NCBI GenBank assembly: GCA_003116875.1
Contig: BCKT01000001.1
Location: forward strand, 1,235,486 to 1,299,485
From: Takashimella koratensis
Lineage: Eukaryota > Basidiomycota > Tremellomycetes > Trichosporonales > Tetragoniomycetaceae
Direction of reading: 5' to 3'
DNA length: 64,000 bases
Numbering within the stretch: position 1 is the first letter of the stretch; each line of letters begins with the position of its first letter. The translations under genes and the position numbers were made by a program. The notes beneath the pieces were generated by a model. That model saw nothing but the letters and a program-made list of their open reading frames with translations, was not told where the DNA came from and did no database searches. Shown here in pieces: positions 23,001 through 36,048 of the stretch.

Positions 23001-26000
23001 AGGTCACCAAGGGCGTTGAGATTTGAGTAGGGTAAAATGGGCTGACGAGCTTAGTCCGGCGGGGTCACGGGATACCTCGCATCTCTGTGTGGGACCGACT
23101 CGTACGTCAACATCATCGCGAAGACGGACACGTTCGTGGGCTTCCTCCCCGTCCATGCTCTACAGCGAATTACCGAACGTCGACCTATCGTTCTCCTCAC
23201 TCTCGCCAAACGCCTCTTGTCCCTTCTCTCCCCTTTGGTCCTGCACATCGACGCCGGCCTCGACTGGATGCAACTTGGCGCCGGCCAGATCCTCTACGAG
23301 AAAGGTGACAGGTCCAGCGATTTTTACATTGTCATCAACGGTCGACTCCGATCTCTTACTGAAAAGGGTGATAACGCCGTCGAAGTACTGCGGGAGTACG
23401 GTCAAAACGACTCGATCGGTGAACTCGAAGTGATCACTGCGTCCAGTCGACCAGATACGGTTCAAGCGATACGAGATACCGAGTTGGTCAGGATCCCAGC
23501 TGCGTTGTTTGATGCGATTAGCGCAAGGCATCCAGCAACGACGGTGCAGTTTATGAGAGTTATTGCGTCGAGGGTTAAGAAGGCGATGGGGGAGCCGACG
23601 AGTGGACTGGGACATGGGCATTCCGGTGGAACACATGATATCCGCGCAGACCTGAATCTCAGTAAGTGTGCGACGAGGTGTTTCCCCCGAGGTGGTGAAT
23701 CTCGAGGGGTCTATGTCGGGGGCAATGTGGAAAGTTAAAAGGTTCCTGTGCTGACTTTTATAGAAACCGTTTGCATCCTCGGATGCAACCGAAACGTGCC
23801 CGTGGCACAGTTCGCTGCCAAGCTGAAATCATCTCTCGAAGATATCGGAGCCTCGACGTCCTACCTGGATCAAGCAACGGTGATGCGTCACCTCGGCCGT
23901 CATGCATTCGCTCGAATCGGTCAACTCAAGATCGCCGGCTGGCTCGCCGACCAAGAACAGCATTACCGCATGGTCCTTTACGTCGCGGATACTGCGCCCT
24001 CTAGCCAATGGACGATGACGTGTATTCGGCAAGCTGACCTTGTTCTCGTCCTTGGAATGGGGGACGACCCGTCGCTGGGCGAATACGAGAAACTGATGTT
24101 GGCCATGAAGACGTTTGCGCGAAAAGAATTGATTCTACTCCACGATGAGAGGGCAGTCGCGCCTGGTTCGACAAGAAGGTGGTTGAAGAACCGACCTTGG
24201 TTGCAAGCTCATTATCACGTCGAATTACCGGGGATCGTCACTCCGCCGAAGACTGCACCGACAGTACATGATCCCGCGGCGGTCGCGGCGTTCAAACATC
24301 TTCGGGAACGCGTCGAGACTCGGATCAAGCAGTATCGTGGTCTGCGGCCACTCGGGCGCCCTCGTCGACCACCACACATGAATGATTTCGCACGAATCGC
24401 GCGGCGCTTGTGTGGGCGCCAAGTTGGTCTCGTGCTCGGTGGAGGAGGGGCCAGGGGGATCTCACATATCGGGATGCTTCAAGCAATGGAAGAAAGCGGG
24501 GTACCAGTTGACGCGATAGGCGGATGCTCCATTGGGTCGTTTGTCGGAGGTCTGTACGCGAGAGATACAGATATCTTGGAAACGACAGGAAGGACGAAAT
24601 CATTCTCAGCTAGGATGGGGTCAATGTTGAGAGTTCTGAGCGACGTCACGTACCCCTTTGTCGCGTATACCACCGGACACGAATTTAGTAAGTGGATCAG
24701 CTGACCGTATGAAAGATGAGGCGAGTGATGTAAGATGGCGCTGACGAATCGTCTCAGATCGAGGGATATGTAAGTGGGGTTAGCGTGGTCTCAAACAAAC
24801 GGTACATAGAATGACTGACCTTTGGACTTTTTGGTGTAGACAAGGCATTTTACAATACCCATATCGAAGGTAAGTGACTCATATCGTTACCGAGGTGACG
24901 AAGGAGCCTCGGTCTGAACGATGCTTGAGCCGTAGCTCTTAACTGAAATCGATGACAGATTTCTGGATTCCGTTCTTCGCAAATTCGACAAATATTACAC
25001 ACTCAAGAATGGAGGTGCACCGTTCTGGATACGCTTGGTAGGTTCCACACCCCGTCACTCTTCTGTAGCTCTTGCTCTTCTAACTCTTTCGGTCGAGGCG
25101 CTGATAGAACTTGACTCTCAGGCGATACGTTCGCGCATCCATGACGCTGGCTGGTTTACTCCCGCCTCTATCGGACAACGGGAACAGTGAGTCGAAACCC
25201 TCACGCTGCCTACAGACGCCCTCGTCTCGAAGCGTAGTGAGAAGAGCTGATGGTATATTGTAGTGCTCGTCGACGGTGGGTACATGGACAACACGCCGAT
25301 CGCTCCGCTCCGCGCTAGTGGAATCAGAGACGTCATCGTCGTCGATGTGGGCAGTATCGACGATACTTCGTCTCGAAACTTTGGCGATTCCGTATCTGGC
25401 TGGTGGATCTTCTTCAGCCGGTAAGTTGAGATTCTGGATCAACGCTAGTATTGGGCTTGACTGATTTCGATGGCTTACGGGTATAGTTTGAATCCGTTCT
25501 ACGAGCGCGTCGTCCCGTCCATGACCGAAATCTCGTCTCGGTTGACATAGTGAGTATTCTGTCATCTCCAAGGAACGCGCAGATTCGATTCTCAAGGTTG
25601 AATAGTGCTGATCGTCCGCCTCGTTACAGTGTGTCAAGTGTGAAGACGCTCGAAGACGTCAAGGCGGATCCGAACTGTCTCTACCTCGCCATGCCCGTCC
25701 AGGTGGGTACCCTTTTGCTATATAGGTCTCTCTCCCCTTTGTCGTTTTCGTGAAATCCATAAACGCGGCATCGTTCACTGACCTTCTTCTCCGTCGTTAC
25801 CAACCAACAGCACATCGAAACGCTTGGCGGGTTTCAAAAGTTCCAAGAAGTGCTCAATATTGGCCTTAAAGCGGCCCGTCAACAGATTGTCCAGTGGCGA
25901 AAAGAGGGAAGGTTACCGCTCGCTGCTGCCGATGAGAGTAAGAGCGCGACGGCCATCAAGCGAGGGAACAGGTTACGGTGAGTCAGAGCAGTTCTTGGCT

Positions 26001-26086
26001 GTCTCAAGGAACTTGAGAGTGATAAGAGGCCAGGACGAGAACCGATCAATCGCTGACCGTATCCACTCAGGCGGTCGTCCATCTAA
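20082..26086 (+). CDS. NTE1: Lysophospholipase NTE1 (neuropathy target esterase)
   Basis: ER-membrane serine hydrolase that deacylates phosphatidylcholine to glycerophosphocholine. Many exons; the first is 20082-20651, the last ends at TAA 26084-26086. Order: hydrophobic N terminus with two or three membrane segments (residues about 20-90); a first cyclic-nucleotide-binding-like fold interrupted by Ser/Gly-rich low complexity (about 21000-21500); second and third CNB-like folds near 22740-23000 and 23270-23600 (for example [17 protein letters not shown] and [16 protein letters not shown]); then the patatin domain. The oxyanion loop is [13 protein letters not shown], the nucleophile Ser lies in [11 protein letters not shown] (GxSxG), and the dyad Asp in [10 protein letters not shown]. 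All catalytic residues are present. The gene is head to head with the JMJD7-like gene. The C terminus (RLRRSSI) comes from a very short last exon. Confidence 0.95.
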
Positions 26087-26592
26087 GCGTCTGCAGTCTA
26101 CTATCCTTAAGAGGCGGCTGCATTTCACATCATTTTGTTTAGTGAATTGTCGTATACCCGTTTGCATCACGATAACTCACGCCATGCAAAAGCTTTATAC
26201 ACGTAGTTCGTTGCGTCGTGGTTTGACGTGACCTGTTTCAGTCCAGGGTCATTATTGTGGCTGGTACGGTACGATCGCGCTGGGTGAGAGTAGTGAGATC
26301 CTCTCTGACCGCACACGAGCCATTGAGCTTTTCTCGTAGGACCTTCAAAGTTGACAACGACACCTCAACGTTCTGCCCGAGTTATCGACATCGACACGGC
26401 GATTCCAATACGTGTGACTTGTAGCATCCCGAACATCCATATACCGTAATCTGTAGTTAGGTCGTATAGGGCGTAGTCTGCGTAGTCTGTCGTCTAAGTC
26501 TGCTTTTGTACATACATACAAGACAACGGGTTTCGTTTTATCGTCGTTGCGGGGGGGAACCCTGCGTGAAAAGTATATCGTAGCTCTCATCT
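26087..26592. other. Intergenic between convergent NTE1 and RRN3
   Basis: Terminator space of two convergent genes. No ORF or repeat of interest seen. Confidence 0.5.
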
Positions 26593-29500
26593 TCACCTTC
26601 CGCCTGCGATATTGGGGGAGATGCTCATATTCTCCAAACTGCTCGAAAGCCCACCATCACGTAACAGTCTTCTCCTTGCGTCTCCAAACGATCCAATTTT
26701 AGACTGTTTCGTAAACGACCTGGAAGTTGATAACCCTCTTCCAGTCGACATCGATAACCCGCTCTCGCCTGTCTCCGACTCGCCCGCATCCAGATCCAGA
26801 TCGTCATCTTCGTCTTCCTCATCCTCTTCGTCCTCCTCATCGTCGTCTTCGTCCTCGTCGACATCGTCGCACTTGACATCGCTCCAGTCTCGATAGAGCG
26901 GGTTGACGAACCGGCCGGATTGGGTGAGGTCGTATGGGTCAAAGGGAAAGTAACTGTCGAGATTGGCGTCGATGTTGACTTGCCGACCCTGGCGCGGGAC
27001 TGAGAGGGACGGGTTGATCGAGTGCGTCGAGGCAGTCGAGGTGGTGCGTGCAATCGGACCACGAGCGGGAAGAGGGTTGGCCGTGGTACCAGAAGCAGCA
27101 GCCTGCGTAGACGCTGCGGAGCCTCCGGCACCGTTCAACGTAGCGGCAAGGGAGTGCGACGACGTTGATCTCGGGTGAGACAATTGGCTGTTAGCTTCGA
27201 TGATCGAGAAGCAGTAGGCAAAGTTGGTCTGGTGGGCAACTTTGGCAAACGTCGCCACGATCGTCTCGTTGCATCCGAGCAAAGGGTTGAGCTCGGAGGT
27301 GATGGCGCGCTGGAAGATATCCAAGTCGCGCATCCACCTGCCACCACCTCCGCTGCGCCCGGTACCCTTCCTCCCGCCCGAAGCCGCTGCACCGAGAGCT
27401 CGGCGTGTCCGAACGTCGTCCATCCCACTGTCGCTGCCGCTATCCATGTCGAGCTCACCCACAATATCCACATCCACATCCACGTCGTCTTCGCCGTCCA
27501 TATCGGTAGTCGTAGACTGACCAAACGCGCGCCACCGGAAGCAGAAAATGAGCATCACTGCTTGACACACGGCGTAGAACAAGGGCAACTCGTCGACCGG
27601 CGCGGACTGTGCAGCACCAATTCGACCGCCGATACCTGCTGCCGCGGCGTTCTGACGGGCCTTGAGAAGCTTGCCGTCGACGTAGGCCAAAAGGTAAGAC
27701 AACACCATGCGCGCCTGGTCGTCCGAAACGTGTCGGGCTCGGCACACGAACCCTGCAACGTAGACTGTCGCAGCGACGCGCTGATTGAGCGGGACTGGGG
27801 GTGTCGCAGCCGACGACTGAGCCGAATTTCCGGCGAACAGAGCCTGGGAGACAAGCAAGCCAAGAAACAACTCGGTATGCGCTGGCGAGAACGACGAGCA
27901 GAGGAAGAGGAGAAAGGGAATGTGCTGTGTCGCCGAGGTCGGCAGGATCTGGCGGGTGAAGATGTTGAGAAGCGTCTGGAAGTGTGCAAGCGACTGGGCG
28001 GGTGTGTTGGTTGGTGTCTGACGAGGGAGGAAGGAGGGCAGAGAGGATGAAGGCTGCAGCTCGGTTGGCGTTGAACGGCCGGAGCTGTTGGGTGTAGTTG
28101 AGAAGGTACGTGCCGCCATTTCCGGCGCCGAGACACCGTGGTCGCGGTTGCCCATTGTCTCCTCCAGGTGGCAGAGGAAATGTGACAGCATACCATCGAG
28201 CTTGGCTCTCAAGTCGACGAGGGTCGCGCGCTTCTTGGCCTTCAATTCGGCGAGCTTGGCGGCTGTAAGTGAGGGCTCGTCCTCGTCCTCGTCGGCGCTG
28301 TCGGCCGAGGAAAGGTCGTCAAAGTCGATCTCGTCATCATCATCGTCATCCTCTGCCTCGGTCGCAGAGGGCTCTTTTCGGGGCATCTCTTCGGAGACAA
28401 GCAGATCGAACGGGTCAAGTTGCGCGGGCGCCGCTGCATCTTCGTCTTCCTCTTCGTCCTCCTCCTCCTCCTCGTCTTCCTCGTCGTCCTCAGCCCGATT
28501 CGTGATCTCGACCTGACAACAGTCAGCTGATGTCACATATCACAACGCTGCAGCTAGACTTACATCAATTCTGAGCATGCGGTCGACGATACTGCTCCAA
28601 ATCCTCGCACCGAGTTCCGGGCAGTAATCAATCAGGTCGCAGCAGTTCCTGACCCACGTCGACTGCGCGACTTCTGGTTCACGTTTGTGTGGGAAGTGCC
28701 GAGTGAGAAGGGGTTGGAGGACGTTGGGAAGGGTTGGGACAAGGGAGAGAAGGTGAGAGAGGAGCAAGTGGTGTCGCGCGTGGAAGACTCGGCGGGTGAT
28801 AGGCAACGTTGACTGGATTTTCCGCTCTGCAACAAGGTCAGCGCAAATCGCCACTGGCCTTTCGCCAAAGGATACGACTACTCACGCCATGCGAGTCCTT
28901 TGACAGCCATCCCGACGACTTCTTTCGCCCATGTTGGGTGCGCACTGACCAGCACGCCTGCCCATCCGATGTAGCTCTTCACAAAACGGTCGTCCCCTGT
29001 CGCCCACGGCAGCGACACGATCGCCGAGACCAACCCGTCGTGTACCTCATGGCTCAGAAGCGAGACGTGCGCTGTCAGGGCTCGAATGAGCGGAAGTAGC
29101 GGACTCAAGGGGACGACCGGCTGGGTCGGGGTCGGCAGAAACCGCGCGAGAATGTCATTGTAGTAGGTCGAGTTGCCGCTAGACGCTGCTTGAAGGGCAC
29201 GAGGTACGAAGACGCCGATAAGCCCACGCTGCATAACCTGCTGGTCTCGGATTCGAGCATGCGCATCCGAGATGGGTGATGCCGAATCGCCTGAATTTGA
29301 GCCGCCCGCATCACTGACGCTCTTGGTTCTCCGTGCCGCTCGCGCTGGTTTCAATTCCGCGCCGTTCGAGGGAGCACCGTCGGATTCTCTTGGCCGTTTC
29401 TTGCCGGTCATCGAGGATGCGCGAGACGAGGAAAGCGCAGAGGGACGCTCGATCCTCACTGTCTTACCCGATGATGCGGAGCCCACCACAGGAGGGAACA

Positions 29501-29759
29501 TTGACAAGGAAAGATTTTGTTGAGGAGAGGAAGAGGAGGAAGAGGAAGAGGCCGCTGGGATGTTGAACATGGTCATGGTGGTCGTCGTCGGTGCTGGTGT
29601 TGGTCGGCTGACGAGATTTTGTTTTTTCAAGAGCGAGTGAGTGGGTGGCAAGGGCCCCGCGAGGTGACGCTGCGCGGCCTTGGACTTGGAGGACGAGGCG
29701 TGAGAGTGGGAGTGGGGATGGGAGTGGGACCAGGCAGGATAGGCGAGCGGCTGAGGCAT
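26593..29759 (-). CDS. RRN3: RNA polymerase I initiation factor Rrn3
   Basis: Bridges RNA polymerase I to the core factor at the rDNA promoter. Three exons (on -): 29759-28886, 28826-28564 and 28512-26593, giving about 1018 aa, much longer than yeast Rrn3 (about 630). The extra length is low complexity: a His/Ser/Pro-rich N terminus, a long Glu/Asp block in the middle (about 28290-28500), and another acidic block near the C terminus (26800-26870). The HEAT-like core is recognisable from RFLPTPTQPVVPLSPLLPLI, from VRNCCDLIDYCPELGARIW, and from the conserved LFYAVCQAVMLIFCFRWR. In yeast the Rrn3 acidic loop follows a similar central position. The promoter side carries an A19 tract and a TCACGTGA site. 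Confidence 0.86.
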
Positions 29760-29879
29760 AGGGGGCGAGGGGTATCGATCGGGGGAGGAGGGGGCGGTGA
29801 TGGAGAAGGAGGATGAGGATGTCGTGTGAGGACCAGCTGCTTAGTGGGAAAACACCACCCAGGACATACACATACACAC

Positions 29880-29898
29880 AAAAAAAAAAAAAAAAAAG
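29880..29898. repeat. Poly(A) tract upstream of RRN3
   Basis: Nineteen A on the + strand (poly(T) relative to RRN3), about 120 bp upstream of the RRN3 start. Poly(dA:dT) tracts often keep promoters nucleosome-free. Confidence 0.8.
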
Positions 29899-29959
29899 GC
29901 TGGGATTCCAGGCCGAGCCGATGTAACGGGGTGGGTCAAATAAATGCAAATCTGTCCGT

Positions 29960-29967
29960 TCACGTGA
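29960..29967. promoter_or_regulatory. TCACGTGA site upstream of RRN3
   Basis: Perfect 8-bp palindrome containing the E-box, about 200 bp upstream of RRN3. It matches the best-known Cbf1-type consensus. Functional role inferred. Confidence 0.45.
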
Positions 29968-30759
29968 CTCGATGTGGCAAAGAGCTGGTGGCAGCATGGC
30001 AGGCACGAGACTGGCCCCGTTGAATATGCAACTACGAAGATGCCTGCTTGCAAACACCCGTTGAGCTGACCTTGATATCCGCTCCATACCCGCTGACTAT
30101 TCTGTCGCAAAGAGAGCCTCTACTGCTACTCCTCCTGGCACAGCTGCACGCGACTGACACCCTCCCATAGTTGTCTGAAACGTCACCCAGCCGACCATCT
30201 CGCTTGGTAACATCGTCGACCGACTCACTCCTCGAGTATGAAGCGATGTCCCCACAGACTTGCTCTCTGATGAGGTGTGACAGCGTTTGAAACCATGCTC
30301 GCCAAGGGAATGGCGAAACCGGCAACTTGTTCTCATTCTTCGACCTCATTGACCGGGGGCCGTTTCATCGTACACGGGGGAAACAACAGACAGAAGGCAC
30401 CCCAAATTTGTATCAAACAGCTATCCAAGCCAATGCCGACGTCAACAGCACTGAGGTTCCAGCGGACAGCATGCGGTTGTGCTGTCTTACAAATTTGTGC
30501 GGCTCTTTTCTGCGGACCCAATGAAGAACCGACTTCTCACCCTGTTAGGAAGCTACAAGTCATGCTAAACCCCAGGCACAGAGCTCAGGGAATTATTTGT
30601 CGGTTCTTCAGTCGGAGGCAATCGGCCGGGTTGTCGATTGACACGGTCCATTTCGGCTTACGCGTGTCATGTCTTTGCTGGAATAGTTCTGCGTCGGTCA
30701 ATTCGCCCAATCCTTCTCGCAGTAGTATCAGCCTGGCATGCGTTTGCTGATCCTTGGCG

Positions 30760-30776
30760 CCCCCCCCCCCCCCCCC
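30760..30776. repeat. Poly(C) tract
   Basis: Seventeen consecutive C in the gene-free region. Confidence 0.9.
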
Positions 30777-32177
30777 AGTGTTCCGCGGCTTTTTCGAGTT
30801 GACGCGCATTGCCAATTGAGGACACCCGCTTGCCAGCTGGCAGGTTAGAGGTCAAGACGTCACGGCTGTTCGTCAGATCTGCTCGCTAGGGGCACGCCAC
30901 ACGGAGACGGAGAGGTCCATCAGGGTGACGGAGACGAGGCTGGTAGGTTAGGCAGGGACCGGGGAGGTGCGTAAAGTTTTGGTTGCCACGTTCTTGAACA
31001 GGCAATCGAACCGAAGGAGGAGCGGGGGGCGCAGAGCAGTCACCCATAATCCTCCGAGGCACGATCGACATGGATTCTCCTTCGATCGAAGACTGAAAGC
31101 TGGTACCAGGTTGGAGGTCCATGCAAACGCGTCACGCAGTCGATTGACGAGCTCAGAAGTCCCATGAGAGTGATTTAACATCTGACCACACAAACCATAC
31201 ATCTTCAGATCTACTTTTGTCTTTGGCCGCCCAACCCACCCCTCCATCTTACCCAAACGGGTCTTCTGTTCCCATGTCCTCGGGACAGAGCGGATCAGCT
31301 TTGTCGCAATACCACGTCCAAGGCGCTAGCGACGGAGGGGTAGATCTCGTTGCGCAATAGGTGCAACGCCCTCTCGTTTTGTGAGCACATGCTTCCGCAT
31401 GGTTCCTCCGCTGCTGGTGCATCATGCGAAAGCTTTATCAGACAAGCCCAATTTGCCGACATGACAAGGAACACCTTTGTTTGACCTTTTGCCGAAAGCT
31501 GACTGTTGTTTAACCCGAAAGACCAAGCTGAAAGGTCAGAGGAAGGACTCAAAATGGACCCTTACACCGTACGGAGAGTCCGTTTTCAGGAGTTTCCTTG
31601 CGGCCCTGAATGTTTACTAAATCTCCGCGTTTTGTATTGGGGACGCACCTGCCTTCCTACGAGAATGATGAACAAGAACAAGCACGATGCACCTGGTGAG
31701 CGCACGGGTCGGGTTCACAAGGGAACGGAATCGCCCCAGAACAAGGTCCCAGGAAACGTTGGAAGCCGGGAAAGACGGAAAGTGGTGTGAGAGCAGAGGA
31801 CGAGTGTTGTGTCTTGCTTTTTCGTCCGACAACGGCGGCCGCCTCTGTCGGTCCCCCTCGTTGCTCTCTTTGTTGCCCCTTGGAGATCCCAGTTGACGAG
31901 AAGACGGGCTGCTTCAAACATGAGGCACCAGGGCGACACGCCTACGTCTGTGGTCACTCCCATGTTCTGAAAGCGGGCTAGCTAATGGGGATTCGGCGGT
32001 CCCCCCGGTCTTTGTTTGATTGCGAATTTCGGCATAAAGCAAAGTAGGATACACTCTTCGGCGCCGCGGGAAAACGTCACATTGTAGTCACACTTCGGCG
32101 TCTTTCTTGCCCGAACCTCTCATTGTCGTTTTAAAACAACCAGTCGACAAACCCTTTCAAGCTTATTTCATTCAATT

Positions 32178-32203
32178 CCCCCCCCCCCCCCCCCCTCCCC
32201 CCC
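32178..32203. repeat. Poly(C) tract in the leader of the Zn2Cys6 gene
   Basis: C18, one T, then C7, about 160 bp upstream of the chosen start. The coding frame is open across it (Pro run), but I judge it leader. Confidence 0.85.
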
Positions 32204-32361
32204 AAACACCCCCGTACCCCCCAATCCCCATTCCTCTGCGTCGTCTTTTCCCCTCCCCACCAAATCAACGATTCAACTCGCTGCTTGCGTTGGTATTTAC
32301 CAACGTAGGACCTCATCTGTCCAAAGTGAACCTCTTCCTGTCTAGGTTGGCTCCAGAGGTG

Positions 32362-35300
32362 ATGGAGCCAGTGACTGTGTATAACCAGCACCGACCATCG
32401 GTCGAGCAGCTCACCCCACCTCGTCCCGAGCCCGCCGTCTTCCCCCTGATACACCGCGATTCGGAGAGGTCGGTAGCTTCTCTCGCCAACGGCGAGTTGA
32501 ACGAAGCCGCCAGCGAAGGACCGTCACGCGAGCCGTCGGTGCCACGGGCTGCTGCTCGCCGCCGTGGCGTACAAACGTGTTCGGAATGTCGGCGGCGCAA
32601 GATCAAGTGCGACCGCAAGTTCCCGTGTGGGCCGTGCACCATTCGAGACGAGGAGCACATGTGCCGCGCCGTCACCGGCAAACCCAAGCCCTCGTCCTCC
32701 TCCGCGGCGTCGACAGCGGTAGCAGCAGCGGCAGCTGGAGCAGCTGCCGTTGCTGGAGCTTCTGCCCCCAGGCGGATAGAGACCAATTTCGACCACGCCG
32801 CCTTGTCACGTCGAGTCGACGCTTTACAACTAGCCGCGCTCAAATCGGGAGCTGTTCAGTCGCACGACGTTGACCTTTTCTCCGAATTGCTGGGTGGCAG
32901 CTCTAGCAACTCTCCGACCGACACCACCCTCGGGAATGACGATTTCGAGTTCAGCTTCAAGGACCCAGAGGAGACCCTACAGGTGGACGAGACGGAAGAG
33001 GTGTCACAGCGTCTGGAACATATCGCGTTCGGCTGGCGCGAGCAAAACCCGAGACCGGCGGATGTCTCCGCCCAATGCCCACTCCAACTAGTATTGCAAC
33101 GTTCGATCGATTCTGTGGCAACGGCCGAGAACGAGACGATACCGGGGCAAACGCGAGGCAAAGTCTGTGAACTGTTACTTGCGCTTCTCAATCCACTCGA
33201 AGTTATCGACATCTTCGCCAAACCTTCCGACTTGCTTTACAAGACTTTGGCGAGACTGCTCCCTTCGGGTCATGTCGGCCAGAAGCTCGTGCAATGTGTA
33301 AGTCAAATTTTTGCCTGGTCGTGTGACTGAAGGGTTTGGAACTGACAGCTATTACAGTACCTTGACAAAGTGTTATGGATGCACCGGTGTTTCCACGTTC
33401 CTACGTTTCTCATGCACTGTGATCCCATATGGGCTCTCCCTGCTGAAGCAATGATCGGACAATCATCGCTAGGCTTCCTCGGGCTTTACTTTATGGTTTG
33501 CAGTGTGAGTAGCAACGTTGAAAGAAAGAGGTGGGGACCTGGAGCTGACTTTCCCAGCTTGGTCTGATGTTCATGGACGACGAGGAAGCCGCGGCCCTTG
33601 TCGGCGCCAACGAGCGACATAAACTGATTGACACCTGGTACAATATCGCCGAGACGGTAAGCTTGTTGACATAAGCAGTCTTTACTGACCATGTTTCAGG
33701 CGAACCGAACATCTGTCTCCTTTGGTATCCCAAAGCTCGAGAACGTGGCTTGCTCCATTCTCATGATGGAGTACATGGTAGGTTACAAGTTGGAGAAGGT
33801 TGACCAACGTCGTAGGGTGCTCAGTCCAGAACAACCGATGTATGGACTCATCTGGGTAGCACGATCAAGGTGAGCGACGGAAACATATAAATGACGTTGT
33901 AGGGACTATTATGACTGACGCATTCGTTGTCTGATTTAGCTCGCGCAAAATCTCGGTCTGGACAACCTCGGCGACGAAACCCTTTCACCTGCGTACGAGG
34001 GATCGAGCGTCATCACACGGGAGGTCGGTCGTCGGATATGGTGGGTACTGGTCACTCTCGAATGGACCGTGGCGGCGCGTTACGGACTCAGCTCTTGTGT
34101 GCAGCCTGAAAACAGTACGTTTCGAATCAACTCAATTGCGATTGGTCTACCTGGTCCGTGTCTGATTAGTACACACAGTCAAAACGGCACTTCCTCTCAA
34201 TATCAACGATGAAGACCTTGCCGGTGGCAACCTCCCCATTCCCAATCCGCCCAAGACCTACACCGACATGTCGTATACGCTCGCTCGTATCCGTTTAGCT
34301 AAATTTGAGAATCGCCGAGCGAGACTGTTCAGTAGCCACCAGGAACCGCCGTACCGGCTTGTCTTGCTTGCGCATCGCGAACTGCACCAAGCGATGGAGA
34401 CGCTTCCTCCTCTCCTTGAGCGTCGCACCGCCGAGTCGCCGATGGAGACGGAACCAGTGAAGGCAATGATCAATCGGCTCGAGAAGGTGAGGGTTGTCTA
34501 CCAGAGAGAGAGGGAGCTTTGGTTGACAGAGTTGATCTCATACTGACTCATTGATAGACTGCATTGCAGGTCGCACTTCAGGATAAGATCGTCCGCCTCC
34601 ATCGGCCCTTCTTTGTTCGCGGATACAGCAATGACAAGTGAATCGTCTGCTCTCCCTGAGACGCTGAGCTTAGCTGACCACTATACGAATAGATACCTGA
34701 CGTCCAAAGAGAACTGTGTGGATGCCGCCAGAGAAGTGCTCAGGCTGGTAAGCACGGAAGGACAGTCTTCGGAGATCAACCAGTCGTGGCTGGCACTCGG
34801 CAACAGTGAGTCTGCGTAGTGCTTGCTATCTGGCGTCAGCCGAGGCTAATCTTTGTCATATCAGCGTTCATCTCCTCGATTGTCGTTCTAAAATCTCTTC
34901 TCGTCGAATATAAGAGTCAAATCCGTCCAGACGACATTGAATCGCGTCGGACAGAGGTCAAGAAGACTATGGCTTCGATCAAGTACGTCACATTTTCTAC
35001 CCATCCAATGGTGCTTTGACTTTGGCGATGATCGTTGATCCTTTGGTTACAGGGACATGTCTCGCTTTTCAAGTCCAGCAAGTAACATGCTACCCACGCT
35101 TGAGTCTTTGCTTGGGGAAGCCGAGAAGCGTCGGAACATGTTCTCCAAGCCGTCTCCTCCGCCTAATCCCATTGTGCCGAGTCGAGAAGAGACGCTCGAA
35201 CAGTTTATCCAACAGCAGTTCAATCAGTCGATAAGTGCGCCATCGACGCTTCCACTGTACATTGGATCAACCGACAAACTTGATCTCTTGGCTTCAAACC

Positions 35301-35707
35301 CGGCGATGCTCTCGTTCCCCACCTGCGCTAGCGGAGCACCAACGCCTTATCATCCGACAGTCACCCTCCCGTCATCATCAACCGACCAGCAAATGCCTCT
35401 CCTCCTTCGTGCCGACTCAGGGACGTCGTCGTCAACGACCTTATCCGACAACGAGCTCCCGGATCCTTCGTCCGATTCAGATCAAACTCCTACCCAGTCT
35501 CAAGTCTCCGCCACTCCGATGCACCACCCCATCCCGATGTCGACCGTCCCCGAGTCGTTCCCGTTCGACTTCCAGTTTGACGCTCTCAACCTTGCGTCGA
35601 CGGAGTTATCTACGATCGGCGAGTTGCTCGGCGGAGGCGAAGGAGGCAGTCACTTTCACACCGAGTGGACTAATCTCTTGACCAATGGGAAATCGGTCTT
35701 TTCATAG
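32362..35707 (+). CDS. Zn2Cys6 fungal transcription factor
   Basis: Fungal-specific DNA-binding regulator. Several exons; the first is 32362-33297 and the second starts at 33358. The frame is open upstream to 32107, but that part encodes a Pro run over a poly(C) tract, so I start at MEPVTVYNQ. The binuclear zinc cluster near residues 70-100 has all six Cys in the right spacing (CSECRRRKIKC...CGPC...C). An Ala-rich linker follows. The middle is the fungal-specific TF homology domain, recognisable from KVLWMHRCFHVPTFL, the GLYFMVCS helix and later VGRRIWWVLVTLEWTVAARYG. The C-terminal 200 residues are Ser/Pro/Thr-rich and probably activating. Target genes cannot be told; the adjacent alpha/beta hydrolase is convergent to it, so no cluster logic is implied. 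Confidence 0.88.
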
Positions 35708-36048
35708 ACATTGGGAGGAGGAATCTCATCGACGACCAGCAGCCAGCAGCAACGAACACAGCAATTGACGAGAGACGATTAGGTAAACACTACTTTTATG
35801 TACAGGTCATTATCAACTAAGAGAGAAGAAACACTTTGTACCTAATTTATTGGCTCCGACTCCGAGAATAAAGGGTTTTCAGATATTGATAGAATACGTA
35901 TATGCAGCTTGCGAATGATTTGGGCATATGAGACAGGTTTGGTTGAACAAATTTGGTTGAACATGCGCGATGTGGTTGGGAAGCTGGATGCGGAATATCG
36001 TGGAGAAGACGAGAATGAGGAACGGAAAATGTGGGGACAGGAACAGGG
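35708..36048. other. Intergenic between convergent genes
   Basis: 3' ends of the Zn2Cys6 gene and the alpha/beta hydrolase. AT-richer than the surroundings, consistent with 3' UTRs; nothing else seen. Confidence 0.5.

Larger units (their letters stand above)
29760..32361. other. Long gene-free region between RRN3 and the Zn2Cys6 factor
   Basis: The largest gap in the window (2.6 kb) between divergent genes. ORFs of 60-160 codons occur on both strands but show no domain, no consistent splicing and no codon regularity. It contains an A19 tract, a TCACGTGA site and a C17 tract; a C18-T-C7 tract lies near its right end. It could hold long regulatory DNA or a non-coding transcript. Confidence 0.5.

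Noticed and set aside
30277..30750. 157-codon + ORF in the gene-free region
   Set aside because: No domain, no plausible splicing, antisense ORFs of similar length; likely chance.
32107..32361. N-terminal extension of the Zn2Cys6 factor
   Set aside because: Encodes a Pro run over a poly(C) tract and has the look of leader; MEPVTVYNQ is the better start.
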